Shown piece after piece: positions 25,694 to 37,429 of a DNA stretch of 64,000 bases. The position numbers and the translations under genes are program-made. The DNA comes from Steromphala cineraria (lineage: Eukaryota > Mollusca > Gastropoda > Trochida > Trochidae), in NCBI GenBank assembly GCA_916613615.1, contig OU744725.1, positions 6,926,708 to 6,990,707 on the forward strand, in the 5' to 3' direction. The notes under the pieces were generated by a model. That model was not told the DNA's origin. It did not search any database and worked only from the letters and a program-made list of their open reading frames with translations. Numbering within the stretch: position 1 is the first letter of the stretch; each line of letters begins with the position of its first letter.

Positions 25694-27534
25694 GTTTATA
25701 TTAGAATAGGTTGCATTTAACAAACTGTTGTTATTGAAGTTGATATATCGTTAAATGTCATCTCAAGTTTTGACAGTCAATGGAAGGATGAAAATATTGT
25801 AAAGTTTTAGAATACATAAATGAGGCCATGTGGAGAAATAACAGGACCTAGTGGTATGGACACTTCATAACTCGTATTTATCTTCTATAAACCATTATGA
25901 ACCAGGTTGACTTAACGTTGACGAAGGTCAGAAAGCCTTCTGGTCCCTACCTCCATTATCAAGGATTCTATTTTATATCATTTGTCTTCTTGAAGGCGAT
26001 CTTTGGATTAAGCTGGGAACTATATTTCCTTGCAGCCGGTCTTAAATGTCTAGACGGTGCTCAGTAAATAACTGGTAACTCTGACTAACAGGGTATCTTA
26101 TCACAACGTGTAGGGTCCAAAATGTGAGAGTGATAATTTGATATCGTTTGACGATAAGAACAGTATCAGAACTGAATTCCCAATGGTGGAATTGAAATGT
26201 ATTTCCCCCGCACATGGTCACACATCACACGTGTCTGGCATCGGTTGTTTATGTTACCGTTTTTCGAAGTGTGGGACATTAAACAATTGAGTGTGTCGTA
26301 TGTCACTTCATAAGACAGCTTAGATCAAAGTCATATTTTGTCCTTTGTATTAAGTCAATGTTATGGGTCTGATTTCTTTCCCGGGGAGTCTATATTGAAT
26401 ATTTAAATCGAAAGTTACGAAAATCGAAATTTCAAAAATATTACCTCATTTAGGGTTTTTTTCGGTGTCAAATTGTGAACTTCTGCAGCAGTGACCGATT
26501 AAGCCCTAATATTTGAGAATTACAAAATATTTGCGCTTAGAAGTGAAACTTCAGCTACGCAGCTGTACACTCCCTTGGTGAACAACCATCGCGTTCGTTC
26601 GGGTTTAGGAAAAATTCGATTTCGTTTCGTAAACATCCAAGGGCACCTCTCTGTAACTTTTAAACTGATATAAGTTGTAGACAGCACTTATTTAATCACT
26701 CGTTTTTAAGTATGTAAATAAATTATTTTTATAGTGTCATACCTAAAACAGTTTACCAATCCAAGGGCCGAAACATTGTGATTGTGAATAAATAGACGTT
26801 CATTTATGAATATTTCATAATCATATGTCTTTCTTGTCATACAAGTGATGCAATCTGAATCGTCGTATAAAAATTCAGTGTAAATTACGAATTTGTTGAT
26901 CAATGCTATCTTTTGATATTAAAACATTTTATACGGACATGTATTGAATTTTGAACAAAATGAATGAAAAGTGAATAGGTTGAGACTGAAGTGAGTTCAG
27001 TCATACAAGATGTAAGGATCAAATAAACATATTGTCATGTCTGTGAAACTGCTCTTGACAGTCGTCTCCTGTGCAACAAACGTTATAGATAATGATTAAG
27101 TACCCCGCTAGAAGATATTATACTTTGGAAGTAATTTGAAGTCATTACGAGTCAATAACCCAATACTACTACCAACCAACATCGACGTAGAGGAAAGTTT
27201 CCTGCAAGTGTCTGTGTTTTATCAGCGACCCAAGAGACTCATTGAACACAACTAAAATAAATGTTCGCATCAATCTGTGTTTACTCCTGGCTTAAACACT
27301 TTATCTCCTTTTAAGACGGCTGCACTTAATAATGGCTGACTACAACTTTGCATTACTTCCAGACGTATGTCGAAGATCATTGCCGTTACTATCTCGGCTG
27401 TTGTGAAACGTTCAAGTTGTATATTTCAATTTGAGTGTAATTAAACATTATTAAATAATGCTGTTATCTGTAAAGGTAATGTTGAATAAGGACAAGCTCT
27501 TATCATTCATAGCCACAATAATTACACATCTGAA
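25694..27534. other. No gene recognised; contains duplicated block D copy 2
   Basis: About 26005-26135 is the diverged partner of 22605-22745. The rest is AT-rich without supported features. Confidence 0.4.
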
Positions 27535-27650
27535 CCCCTTTTCACAAAGCCCTAAGGTGATCGTAAGTTCTGAAGGTAACCTTAAAATTGTGCGATGTGA
27601 AAGGGTCGGAGTCAAAGTTAACCTTTGTTATGGCTGCTTTGTGAACGGGG
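27535..27650. repeat. Small inverted-repeat element
   Basis: CCCCTTTTCACAAAGC at 27535-27550 pairs imperfectly with GCTTTGTGAACGGGG at 27636-27650. The overlapping plus-strand frame (27458-27802) is therefore probably not a gene. Confidence 0.55.
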
Positions 27651-28299
27651 CCTCTGGTCCTCAAGCCACGATCAAGGAACCATCAAGACCTCAGTGTATT
27701 CACTTTCAACTGGTCCTCATGGCATGCGCGAACCAATACGATTTCCCATTGTGGAGGGTTACACGACAAATGATTGTCAGCTCACATGGAATTTACAGGT
27801 GATAAATGGGAATTGTAAACGAAGATAGATGGTCTAAATTTAACTAAAATAAATCTGTTTTACTCTTCTCTAAACTTGAAACTAAGCATTGATTGATTGA
27901 CCAAAAGTCGATAATGACGAAAAACTTAACGTTCGCCAAATATCAGTTTTACGAGTTTTTTCATTAACCATTTGCTTGTTCTTCCCACAATACACAATAA
28001 AGTGAAGTTTAAAGGTTCCGCGGATGACAAAAAGCGTGGTACTTACTTGAGAATTATCATTTGTTAGAGAGTAACATTTTTGTTTGATAAAGAGATAATC
28101 TTTTTAGTCAACCTCTTTAATAAACGGGCGCATGTAGATCATCTTTGGCCCAAACTTTGCTCTTAATTTCTCCTACCTACCTCTTAAATAAATATTGAAA
28201 TGATGTAATCAAGGCACACCTTTCCAGTACCGCCTGATATAAGAGCTACCAGGCATGTTACTAATTTTTTATCCCCGGGTAACCAATATTCTTACTTGA

Positions 28300-28760
28300 T
28301 ACACTGAATATATGCAATGAAATCTATTTATCTACTTTGAATGTTAGGAAATTCAGAATTTCACTTACAAGATGTCGCTGCTCATCACATGAATTGTTAA
28401 TTGAAACTGGTAGATATGTTGGCTTAGAAAGAGAACATAGATTATGTAAAATGTGTAATTTAAATGTAATTAGAGATGAGTACCATTTTCTTTGTATCTG
28501 TCCATCCTACCTTGATTTAAGATATAAGTATATTAACAAATGTTACTTTACGAATCATAATATTTATAAATTCATATCTTTCATCAGCTGCTCTAGCAAA
28601 AGGCATGTTGAAAATCTGTCAATGTTCTTGTACCATGCCTTTATTCTCAGAAAAAATACACTCTCTTCTGCCTAAAACTGCTTGTATATACATGTATGTA
28701 CTATAGGTCTGTGGCCTCCTTAAATGCAAAATAATTTTTTTTTAAAATAAAAAATAAAAA
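28300..28760 (+). pseudogene. 5'-truncated LINE (non-LTR retrotransposon) 3' end
   Basis: The open frame 28337-28675 resembles the C-terminal end of LINE polymerases: ELLIETGRYVGL followed by the Cys/His cluster CKMCNLNVIRDEYHFLCICP. It stops at 28673-28675 and is followed by an A-rich tail (28727-28760). Only the last ~110 codons remain, as in typical 5'-truncated insertions. CR1/Nimb-like affinity is a guess. Confidence 0.75.
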
Positions 28761-29021
28761 TGATACACGTATATGTCTCGTTTTCAAAATTATGTCTCTC
28801 TGCCTCAACTCGATCAATTGACTATTAAGCTCCAGATTATCTTGCAAAGACATATCATTCAACTATTAGGTCATGTCTATTTGATTGGCTTGAGATTGTG
28901 TGATCAACTACAATTCTGTGAGATTGTGACAGCGAACAGACTATTTCATGCCATGTAATTTAATTATCGAATGTACGAAAGCCCGTTACCGCCAAATTGC
29001 AAATATAATTTTTTTTATAAA

Positions 29022-29580
29022 ACTCGTAATTACGACTTTATTTCTCGTAATTACGACTTTCAATCTCGTAATTACGACTTTAAATCTCGTATTTACGAGT
29101 TTTTAAATCTCGTAATTACGACTTTTTAATCTCGTAATTACGACTTTATTTCTCGTAATTACGACTTTCAATCTCGTAATTACGACTTTAAATCTCGTAT
29201 TTACGAGTTTTTAAATCTCGTAATTACGACTTTTTAATCTCGTAATTACGACTTTTTCAAAAAACTCGTAATTACGACTTTTAAAAACTCGTAATTACCA
29301 CATTTTAAAATCTCGTAATTACCACATTTTAAAATCTCGTAATTACGACTTTTAAAAACTCGTAATCAAGACTTTTTAATCTCATAATTACGACTTTTAA
29401 TCTCGTAATTACGACTTTTTAAAAAAACTCGTAATTACGACTTTTTAAAAAAAACTCGTAATTACGACTTTTTAAAAAAAACTCGTAATTACGACTTTTT
29501 CAAGACTTTTTAATCTCGTAATTACGACTTTTTATATCTCGTAATTACGACTTTTAAATCTCGTAATTACGACTTTTAAA
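29022..29580 (+). repeat. Minisatellite array, CGTAATTACG core (left arm)
   Basis: Roughly 25 units of about 19-25 bp of the type CTCGTAATTACGACTTT plus a variable A/T spacer. Each core is a palindrome. Two longer sub-blocks (about 29041-29130 and 29150-29240) repeat each other almost exactly, so the array grew in multi-unit steps. Confidence 0.95.
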
Positions 29581-30171
29581 CAAACACCAACACCTCATTC
29601 AGCAGTACTCGAATTAGAAACACAACAAGGCACGAGTGATGGGATTGCTTTAATGAGATTTTGGTATGAGCAAAACTACCCACTGAACCTTTTTTGAAGA
29701 GATAAACAAATAAATCTGGCATACCATGTTTATCATATGTAGTGAGGCTTATTCTAGCCAATGATAAAGACTTACACAATTAAAACCTTCATCTGACAGT
29801 GATCTATTTAAGAGATTAGCTTTTTCGACAAAATGTTTTCCTTCTCATGATCTCCATGACACTCAAGTCAAGTTGTTTATTCGTATGAAGGCCATCGGTT
29901 ATATACATTTTCAACACAAATGAACATACAATGTATGACACAAATTGCATAGTGAAAATATTAATATATTGATTTACATATATTTTAAATATATCTCTAA
30001 CTAATGATAGTGTTTTGTCTTAAGTAAAAACTCATACACAAATATTTACACAGACCAATAAGTAATTCTGCAGATGAAGATGATAGTAACTGATTGAATT
30101 TATGAATGGATGGATTAATATAATAAAGCTGTGGTACATAACGGATTCTTATATCATAATAACATAACATA

Positions 30172-30594
30172 TCAATAGAAAATGGAACTCATCCTCGATG
30201 CCTTTACTGCACATAGGACATATACGGTCATTGTAATTATTCCAAGCCACCGCCCCTCATTTACCTTTAATTTTGATATACCTGCTCTAATCCTTACAAA
30301 AATAATTCTATGCTTTTTATTCGTTAGCAATGTAAGATATTTCCCTTTATAATGTCTATACAATCTGTATCTTGAACTATCTTCGATTGTACTTTTCCAT
30401 GACTGAATATACATGTCAACTGCAACTCGTTTTTTAAAATATCTGAAGAAACAGTGATACATTACCGACACTTTGATATAACCACACATGTCCAAATCTA
30501 TATGAAAACAATAAATTGCGAACAGATGAAGCATAGTTGTCATATCCACAATTATCATAATATAATAACATATCATAAGCCTTTTTAGGTACAC
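30172..30594 (-). pseudogene. LINE polymerase C-terminal relic, frameshifted
   Basis: The minus-strand frame includes YRLYRHYKGKYLTLLTNKKH and KLKVNEGRW, typical of the region before the terminal Cys/His cluster in LINE polymerases. The cluster itself (NDRICPMCSKGIEDEFHF) continues in another frame after about 30255, so the copy is broken. It lies inside the satellite-TIR element. Confidence 0.65.
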
Positions 30595-30637
30595 TCAATA
30601 CTCAAGATATGTTTTTTTTAACGAATTATAACACACT

Positions 30638-30975
30638 TTAAAGGGGCGGTAGCTAGTTTTTGAAAATTTTATATTTTAAATTTACACTGATAATTGTATG
30701 GTAATGCTAATAAATATATTATTTTGGTAGTGTCAAAAATCTCATTACACGAACCAATCATCCATAGCCAGAGAACAAATTATAAATATTCACATAAAGT
30801 CTATTGGCTGACATGTTTGTGGGAACACCTTTAATTCATTTGTTAAGTAAAAGGAATCGCATGACCTTATATATTTGATGTAATACTGATTATTTGTCAT
30901 TGTCTTTCAATTTAAAAAATTATGTATTTAAATTTTCTTGACACATCACCTTATGTTTCCTCAAAAGCGTGCAGC
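30638..30975 (+). mobile_element. TTAA-flanked MITE family, degenerate copy
   Basis: TTAAAGGGGCGGTAGC, ATTTTATATTTTAAATTTAC, AAAGGAATCGCATG and TTGTCTTTCAATTT align with the family. The right terminal repeat is decayed (CCTCAAAAGCGTGC). Confidence 0.7.
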
Positions 30976-31314
30976 TTTTATGATTACAATTACGCTAAAT
31001 GATTTTCATCACATATATTTTGACTTCCATACGAGTCAAAACACCAATAATGATCTTTTTCGTTCAACACATCACACATATTCTGATTATTACTATAAAG
31101 CGAACCGAGGACTTGTAACTTGGCCAATACGGAAAAACATGATTAATGACATTTTTATTAATCAACGTCTTTGTTATTTACTTGTACAACAGTAGAGAGT
31201 TCATTTCATCGAAATCAAAATTATAAAAGAGATTGGTGAACAGTAATACATGTTGAACATTTTGAATCGATAGCTTCGGACTTGCGTCATTTGTGTATAT
31301 GCGCATGCTCAGAG

Positions 31315-31392
31315 TCGTATTGGCCCAGTCTGCTCGTATTCGCCCAGTTTTGCCCGTATTGGCCCAGCTTACCTGTATTGGCCCAGTTGTCG
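31315..31392 (+). repeat. 20-bp tandem repeat, about four units
   Basis: Units of the form CGTATTGGCCCAGTTTGCC, varying slightly, run in tandem with a period of about 20 bp. Confidence 0.8.
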
Positions 31393-31899
31393 AATCGTAT
31401 AGTGTAGGCCGTTTAGATTGTATTAGTGTCATATCATTGATAGTTCATTAATAATCAATAATAGTGCCTTCATCATCCTTTATTATAACAATGGTTTATC
31501 AGAAGGGAAAGGAAAGGAATCGTGTCCTAGATATAATTGTGATATTTTGGAAGTGTTACGATCGAGATAAACTGTCTTAAACACAACAATTTGATCACGA
31601 CATATCGTGTTAGTTAAACGATGTTGTTAATAATATACGTTTTCATGTCAATGATTAATTGCAGACCATTGTATTGTGTTATCACATGAAATATGTGCTC
31701 TAGCTGTTGTCAGTTAGATCTTAATGATATACACTTTGATTATTAATGGTTTTATTCTTTGACCTTGTGATGTACATACTTCGAAACTAGAAGTTAAGCT
31801 GATAAAGGAAGATGTCTAGGGATACATAATTATGACAATACGACGTTTCGGTGCATGTATTTAGATACTGTAATAATATTATTAAACTTTGTCATGGAT

Positions 31900-32263
31900 T
31901 TAAAGGGGCAGTAGCACGTTTTTAGGGGGAATATAAGGTGATGTCAGGAAAATGAAAATAAATGGTTCCAAATGAAAGACAATGTATTTAAACTAAATGG
32001 AGCAGTAATAATTCAAATATATAACGTAAGGTTCAGCCATGCGATTCCTTTTTCTTACAAAAATGAATTAAAGGTGTTCACACAAAAATGGCCGCCAATG
32101 GAATTATTGTAAATCCTCATACTTTGTCCTCTGACTATGTGTGATTGGCTTGTGTAATGTGATTGTTGACATTGTCAATATAATACATAAGGCATTTTCT
32201 TACAATTATAAGTGCAATTTTTAAAATATAAAATTATCAAAAAACGTGCTACTGCCCCTTTAA
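31900..32263 (-). mobile_element. TTAA-flanked MITE family, complete copy
   Basis: Begins TTAAAGGGGCAGTAGCACGT and ends ACGTGCTACTGCCCCTTTAA, perfectly inverted termini bounded by TTAA. The interior (CAGCCATGCGATTCCTTTTT) is the reverse complement of the array copies. TTAA borders suggest mobilisation by a piggyBac-type transposase, an inference. Confidence 0.85.
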
Positions 32264-33134
32264 AAGGTTTAAAATTCAGTATTTATGTCAATGTATAACC
32301 ATCAGAGACGTTCATATAATGCATGGCTTGAGTTGCTTCGATATTAAACGATGATTGAGGACTGGGTTATTTCACAGACTAGTTACTGTCAGTTACAAGG
32401 CATATCTTGCGCCAGTCTTTATGGTTTGCTAAGATAAGAATTGATGCATTTTCTGGTCGGCGTTTCAAACCATCCTTCTGTGTTCGTCCACCGGCACTTT
32501 TTTGTTCCATCGATAATTTCAAAGCAAATGCTAAAATATAAGGGAACATGGCACTCTGGTGTGTATGTGTACCTTATGTATGATTCAGTCCCTAATAAGC
32601 ATAAATTGTGCATTTGTTTTGTGACGAAGAATAATATCCCCTGTCAACTACATACGCATATACCTTATGTGTTAGCTTTACCTTGATATACATTCAAAGC
32701 ACTCCTAATGAACTTTCAGTACAGTAGGTTATTTCCATGTTTTCCCATCATAGTGACATAGTAAACAGCGACTCAACCAGCAGGGCAGTTTTGTGTTAAG
32801 GAAAGACACTTTTAAATAAAAGATTAATGACTGGTTAAAGGTCTCTCAGATGGAGTTACCGAAAAAACCTAGCTGAATATGATACAGTTTAATTGCGGTT
32901 TTAAAACAGCTTGCTCAGTACCTGTACCTGAAGCTTCTGTGACCAACAAGAGAAGCCGGCTACATGTATAATGAGGCTGTTTAACTTGATTTTTCACCTT
33001 TAAAAAAGAAATTCTTTTCATAAAGATAAATTCACACAGAGTGTGCCCATTGCATGTGTCTCACAAAACATTCATATCACTCGTGCCTTTGTGCGTTTCT
33101 TATCCGAGTATTCGTGGATATAAAGGGCATATAA
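32264..33134. other. No gene recognised
   Basis: The overlapping short frames on both strands (32419-32686) have no family resemblance. The region lies inside the satellite-TIR element. Confidence 0.4.
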
Positions 33135-33144
33135 AAAGCGGAGA

Positions 33145-33545
33145 TAAAAAGTCGTAATTACGAGATAAAATGTCGTAATTACGAGATTTAAAAAGTCGTA
33201 ATTACGAGATTTAAAAAGTCGTAATTACGAGATTTAAAAAGTCGTAATTACGAGATTTAAAAAGTCGTAATTACGAGTTTTTAAAAGTCGTAATTACGAG
33301 TTTTTAAAAGTCGTAATTACGAGTTTTTAAAAGTCGTAATTACGAGATTTTTAAAGTCGTAATTACGAGATTAAAAAGTCGTAATTACGAGATTTAAAAA
33401 GTCGTAATTACGAGATTAAAAAGTCGTAATTACGAGTTTTTAAATCTCGTAATTACGAGATTTTAAAGTCGTAATTACGAGAATAAAACTCGTTATTACG
33501 AGAATTAAACTCCTAATTACGAGAAATAAAGTCGTAATTACGAGT
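33145..33545 (-). repeat. Minisatellite array, CGTAATTACG core (right arm)
   Basis: About 20 units of the type GTCGTAATTACGAGATTTAA, the reverse complement of the left array's units, ending next to the 33-bp inverted terminus at 33563-33595. More regular than the left arm. Confidence 0.95.
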
Positions 33546-33599
33546 TTTATATATTTTTTTTTTATTTGCAATTTGGCGGTAACGGGCTTTCGTACGAAT

Positions 33600-34676
33600 G
33601 CATTATTTGTATCGCAATGTTTTTCCTTGATATTAAGGCATTGTGTAAAATTCATCAAACAGTTACACATTTCAACAGATGAAGGATATGTCAATACATG
33701 CCTGCTGTTATAACTTGACAATTAATAGAGAATCAAACATTCCAACATGAATTTATTACCAGATTTTGTCGTAGGTTTGGGGACATATAACTTCATGTCT
33801 AACATAAAGCAAGGATGCAGAACGATGTAAATGAAGAAAACCTTCAGCCTGTCCGAAGGGACGTTAGAACATAACATACTGATGGCGGGTCGTTATAATT
33901 TCGTGAGACTGTTGATGCAAATATGAAACATTACAATACACATTGCCATCTCTCATGAGAAGAGCTAAAGATAATGGAAATGTTATTCTCTCATATACTG
34001 ATGTCGCGACAAGATTTTTCGGCATGTCCCTATTGGTGATCGTTCATTATTCTTCATTCTTTTATGTATATCTATTTATCCTAAACGATAGCTCCTGAAA
34101 CAAATTATGGCGATACATCAAACACGACCCTGTTCCTGAGATGTTGAATGAATCATAAATGTCTGGTAGTGAAGAGATAACAGTGAGCGAAAACGTTGAG
34201 GGATTTCAGTACAGCCTGAGCAGATATAAAGTAGATCTTCTTATTGTTTGTACAAGTTAACGATAAACTATCTTTAAACTCTGCTGGAAATAAACTGACC
34301 TCCAACAGAAACTTTACCATTTTGAAAATGAATTATTAAATAAAATATAGAATGGATGTTGTTAGCGTCACAATAACATAGTTGAAACCTAAACTTCTAT
34401 GCTTTAAACTTTAATTTCCATGGCTTTTGGTTAAAAACTGCAACCAAGTGAAAATCACGTGACCTTGGTGCTGGTTTTGGTCACGTGACTCAGAAATAGT
34501 ATTAAGGTCAATAAGGAATCTTGGTAATTTTGGTTAAAACAAACAATTGACATTCGGCTGACGGCGTAGCAGAAATATCTTGAATCCACTCTGAAACTTA
34601 ACAAAAACGAGCAACAACTACCCTTGTTACAAGAATCGTCATTGTTCCTTCATTTCTATTGGTAACGTAATATGAG
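33600..34676. other. No gene recognised
   Basis: AT-rich. 33965-34095 weakly resembles 24935-25060. No exon or RNA is supported. Confidence 0.4.
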
Positions 34677-35838
34677 TAACAAGAAAAGCCTTTAAAAAGG
34701 CATGCTTGGTGCCACATAGGCAGATGAAGGAGATTGTGATTTGTCGAACAATAATGGTGATAATATATACAACACTGGAGTAATATTAACACCAGTATTA
34801 CTCAAAGTTAATTTCACAAAATTAATTCTATCAACACGAATTGCTGAAAGTTGTTGGTATATTTCAAATCACAACACACGAGGGTGATATTCTATTTATC
34901 ATTCAAATTCACTCTTTTTGAGATCTCAGAGAAAAAATGTTAATCTCTGAACACAACAACACTAGATTTTCAAGACAGTGATGTGACAGTGACAGTTTAT
35001 GATGTTATGGCATTGTGATGTTGTTACTTGAAGTAAAAGCACTGCATGGTTTGCCATGTAGCGTTGACAATGACAGGAAATTGTGCAAAACGTACTGCCA
35101 AAACCATATCTCCTTGTCATGCTGGTTAATTATTTACTGTAGTATTACAGATAATAAACAAAATACTTTCCGATGATCTGACGGGATTTCAACCCAGCTC
35201 CGCTGAGCTAAGCCGCGGCCTTATAGTAACCGTATGGAACCAGCGATGTAGGTCATATTCTACATATAGCACGAGTCAATTTCAGTAGCTCTGATAATAA
35301 ATACATGTTTTCAACGTAAACATTTAGTGACATCGTTAAGTATGACTTGTCACGTGGTCGTAAGTGATCTACCTATTAGTAAACATAAGTCTTTTTTCGA
35401 TGTCACCATCGTTCTTACACAAACATTACTTTTAAATCGCCAGGCGAGCCCAGCGTAAAATTAAATTGCGTGGGTTATAAAAAAGTGGATTCTGCGATTA
35501 TTGAATGCGAAATAATGCTCTTATCTGGAACAAATGTAGACTCTTCATCAAATGAAGATGTTTTTGATTGAGTCTGTTAACATTTATCAGCGTCTTTAAT
35601 AGAAAATATTGTTTCTCTTTTAACATGACATTTAAAGCGAAATTATATTCCACAGTTTAATGTGCCAAATATTTTGTATTACCCACATGGTGACGTAATG
35701 CATTTCTTGCTTCAGCTATGTTCATTGGTCTTTTGATTTGGATACAACACATGTGATTGGCGCAGCTTCCCTTTGAAAATATCAAGAGTAATATAGAGAG
35801 AATTCAGAAAAGTTTTAGGAGAATCAAATCATAATATC
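34677..35838 (-). mobile_element. 1.2-kb element, copy 2 (inverted relative to 17.6 kb)
   Basis: Reverse complement of 17593-18792 with scattered substitutions and small indels. The tRNA-like core appears as CGCTGAGCTAAGCCGCGGCC near 35200-35220. It lacks the GGTGCCC stem-loop of copy 1. Flanks are unrelated to those of copy 1, as expected for an independent insertion. Confidence 0.8.
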
Positions 35839-35853
35839 AAGCAATAAGACTTC

Positions 35854-36120
35854 TTACCGACTGCATGGCTTTAAAGATGTGTTAGACACTATATTCACAT
35901 CTTCCCATTTATGGACAAGCTTGATGCATTTTAAATGTGAAGGCTGGATTTTCTGACATGTGACGTCATCTGCCGTTGATTTTTTTTCGCTACACAAGAC
36001 AGTTTTTGAAGTGATGACATTAGTTGCTGATATCTGGTTAGATTTCTTTTTGACGGCAGTTTTGAATGTCAAGTACTGCTGTTTAACATCCTTCGTGTTG
36101 TTTGTTTTTTGCTTTTGCAA
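35854..36120 (-). CDS. Unrecognised 88-codon open frame
   Basis: Lys/Ser/Thr-rich frame starting MQKQKTNNTKDVKQQYLTF, directly beside the 1.2-kb element. No motif is recognised. It could be an exon or a repeat-derived frame. Confidence 0.15.
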   Translation of the reverse strand: MQKQKTNNTKDVKQQYLTFKTAVKKKSNQISATNVITSKTVLCSEKKSTADDVTCQKIQPSHLKCIKLVHKWEDVNIVSNTSLKPCSR

Positions 36121-36560
36121 TCATTGTGAAATTTAGGTAATTTCATTAACATTCTCCGTTAAGGCTTTAACATTGCCTAAGCGGAGCTAAACAACAACCC
36201 ACTCACTCAAATATTGCTCTGTTTTGACAGAACTGGTTCATTATTATACATAATGAAGATGATCATAAATGAATGAAAAACAATTGTAAAGGGTACCGTT
36301 TTGTAGGAAATTATTGAAACGATGTGTGTAATTTCCTTAACATTTGACTGGACATCTTTTCTCGACCATCACGGTGAAAACAAAAGTAAATTCCTGAAAA
36401 AAGTATATGAAGAATCTTATGGTATTGATATTTGTTATCATGAATTAATTTCCCATAAATGTGAATGACAATGAGTCATTGGTGTGTAAATTTCTGTTTA
36501 TTATGTTGTGTTTTTACATATAAATATAGTCCGTCTGCTTCACGTGGGACACCATGAAGT

Positions 36561-36692
36561 CATTGTATATGCAGATTACACCAATTCTGTTCAGGAGCAA
36601 CTCACAGGAAGGTATAGGCGTCATGTCATTGTATATGCAGATTACACCAATTCTGTTCAGGAGCAACTCACAGGAAGGTATAGGCGTCATGT
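36561..36692 (+). repeat. Perfect 66-bp tandem duplication
   Basis: 36561-36626 and 36627-36692 are identical. As 66 is divisible by three, the overlapping frame carries a duplicated 22-residue block (starting VIVYADYTNSVQEQL). No gene identity can be given. Confidence 0.93.
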
Positions 36693-37020
36693 GGATGGTG
36701 TCTAGTACTCAAAGAGAACACAATGAAGCAATTTACTTACTTAAATGAAAATCTGCATTGTAATAAATAAACATCAGTCTTTTAAGTTTTGCATAATGAT
36801 GAAAATTGATGGCAAAGACAAGAAGATAGTTTTTCAGCGTTCAGCCAACACTCATTGAATTGAATGTCTTTTATCTCTAGTCTGACTAAATCCCCCATTA
36901 CCTCGTAGAATTCAATATTCATTTCATACTTTCAACAAACGTTTGCAAGTTTTCCACAACACACCCTTAAACAAACTTCTAGTCTAACAAAAACAATTGA
37001 CTTCTTTGAAATCGTTATCG

Positions 37021-37260
37021 ATTGGGGGCGAGATAGCACACTGTTTAGCGCCTTCGGCTTCGGATCAAGAGCCCGGGGTTCGAATTCCGCCAGAGGCGCA
37101 GCACTTTGTCTGCATCAGGAAACTGTTCTGCATGCGTACGTTTTGGTTGGAGCGAACAGTACCACTCATGGTTTGCTAGATCAGACGATGTTCGCACGTG
37201 TCACCGCAATGTATACCCACAGTATTGTTGAGGGCTTTCTCCATCAATCTCCCTTAATGT
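37021..37260 (+). mobile_element. tRNA-derived SINE copy
   Basis: GGGGGCGAGATAGCACACTG and a good B box GGTTCGAATTCC, followed by the family body (AACAGTACCACTCATGGTTT, TCACCGCAATGTATACC). The distal tail differs from the copies at 1.4 and 41.8 kb. Confidence 0.75.
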
Positions 37261-37429
37261 TGTTTGTACGCATGAATCTGCTATGTGGTAGGTCAGATTT
37301 TATCATGTTTTTGTAGATATTGTATTATTATTGCATTATTCTTCCAAACGCGACCAGCTACACTTTGCAGTATGAAATATAGTATGGCTTTATGATCAGT
37401 TTCGGTTTTAAAGACGTTGATACAAGCCT

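Larger units (their letters stand above)
28973..33595. mobile_element. ~4.6-kb element with minisatellite terminal inverted repeats
   Basis: GTACGAAAGCCCGTTACCGC at 28973 is the exact reverse complement of the sequence ending at 33595, over 33 bp (28973-29005 and 33563-33595). Immediately inside each end is an array of CGTAATTACG-cored repeats in opposite orientation (29022-29580 and 33145-33545). GAAT flanks both ends, a candidate 4-bp target-site duplication. The interior holds a LINE relic and two MITE copies, with no transposase, so mobility in trans is inferred. Two independent insertions facing each other is the alternative. Confidence 0.65.

Noticed and set aside
27458..27828. Overlapping 114- and 67-codon plus-strand frames
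   Set aside because: They overlie a small inverted-repeat element and show no domain.
29022..29580. CRISPR-like regular repeat appearance
   Set aside because: The spacers are short A/T runs rather than unique sequences and the DNA is eukaryotic; it is a minisatellite.
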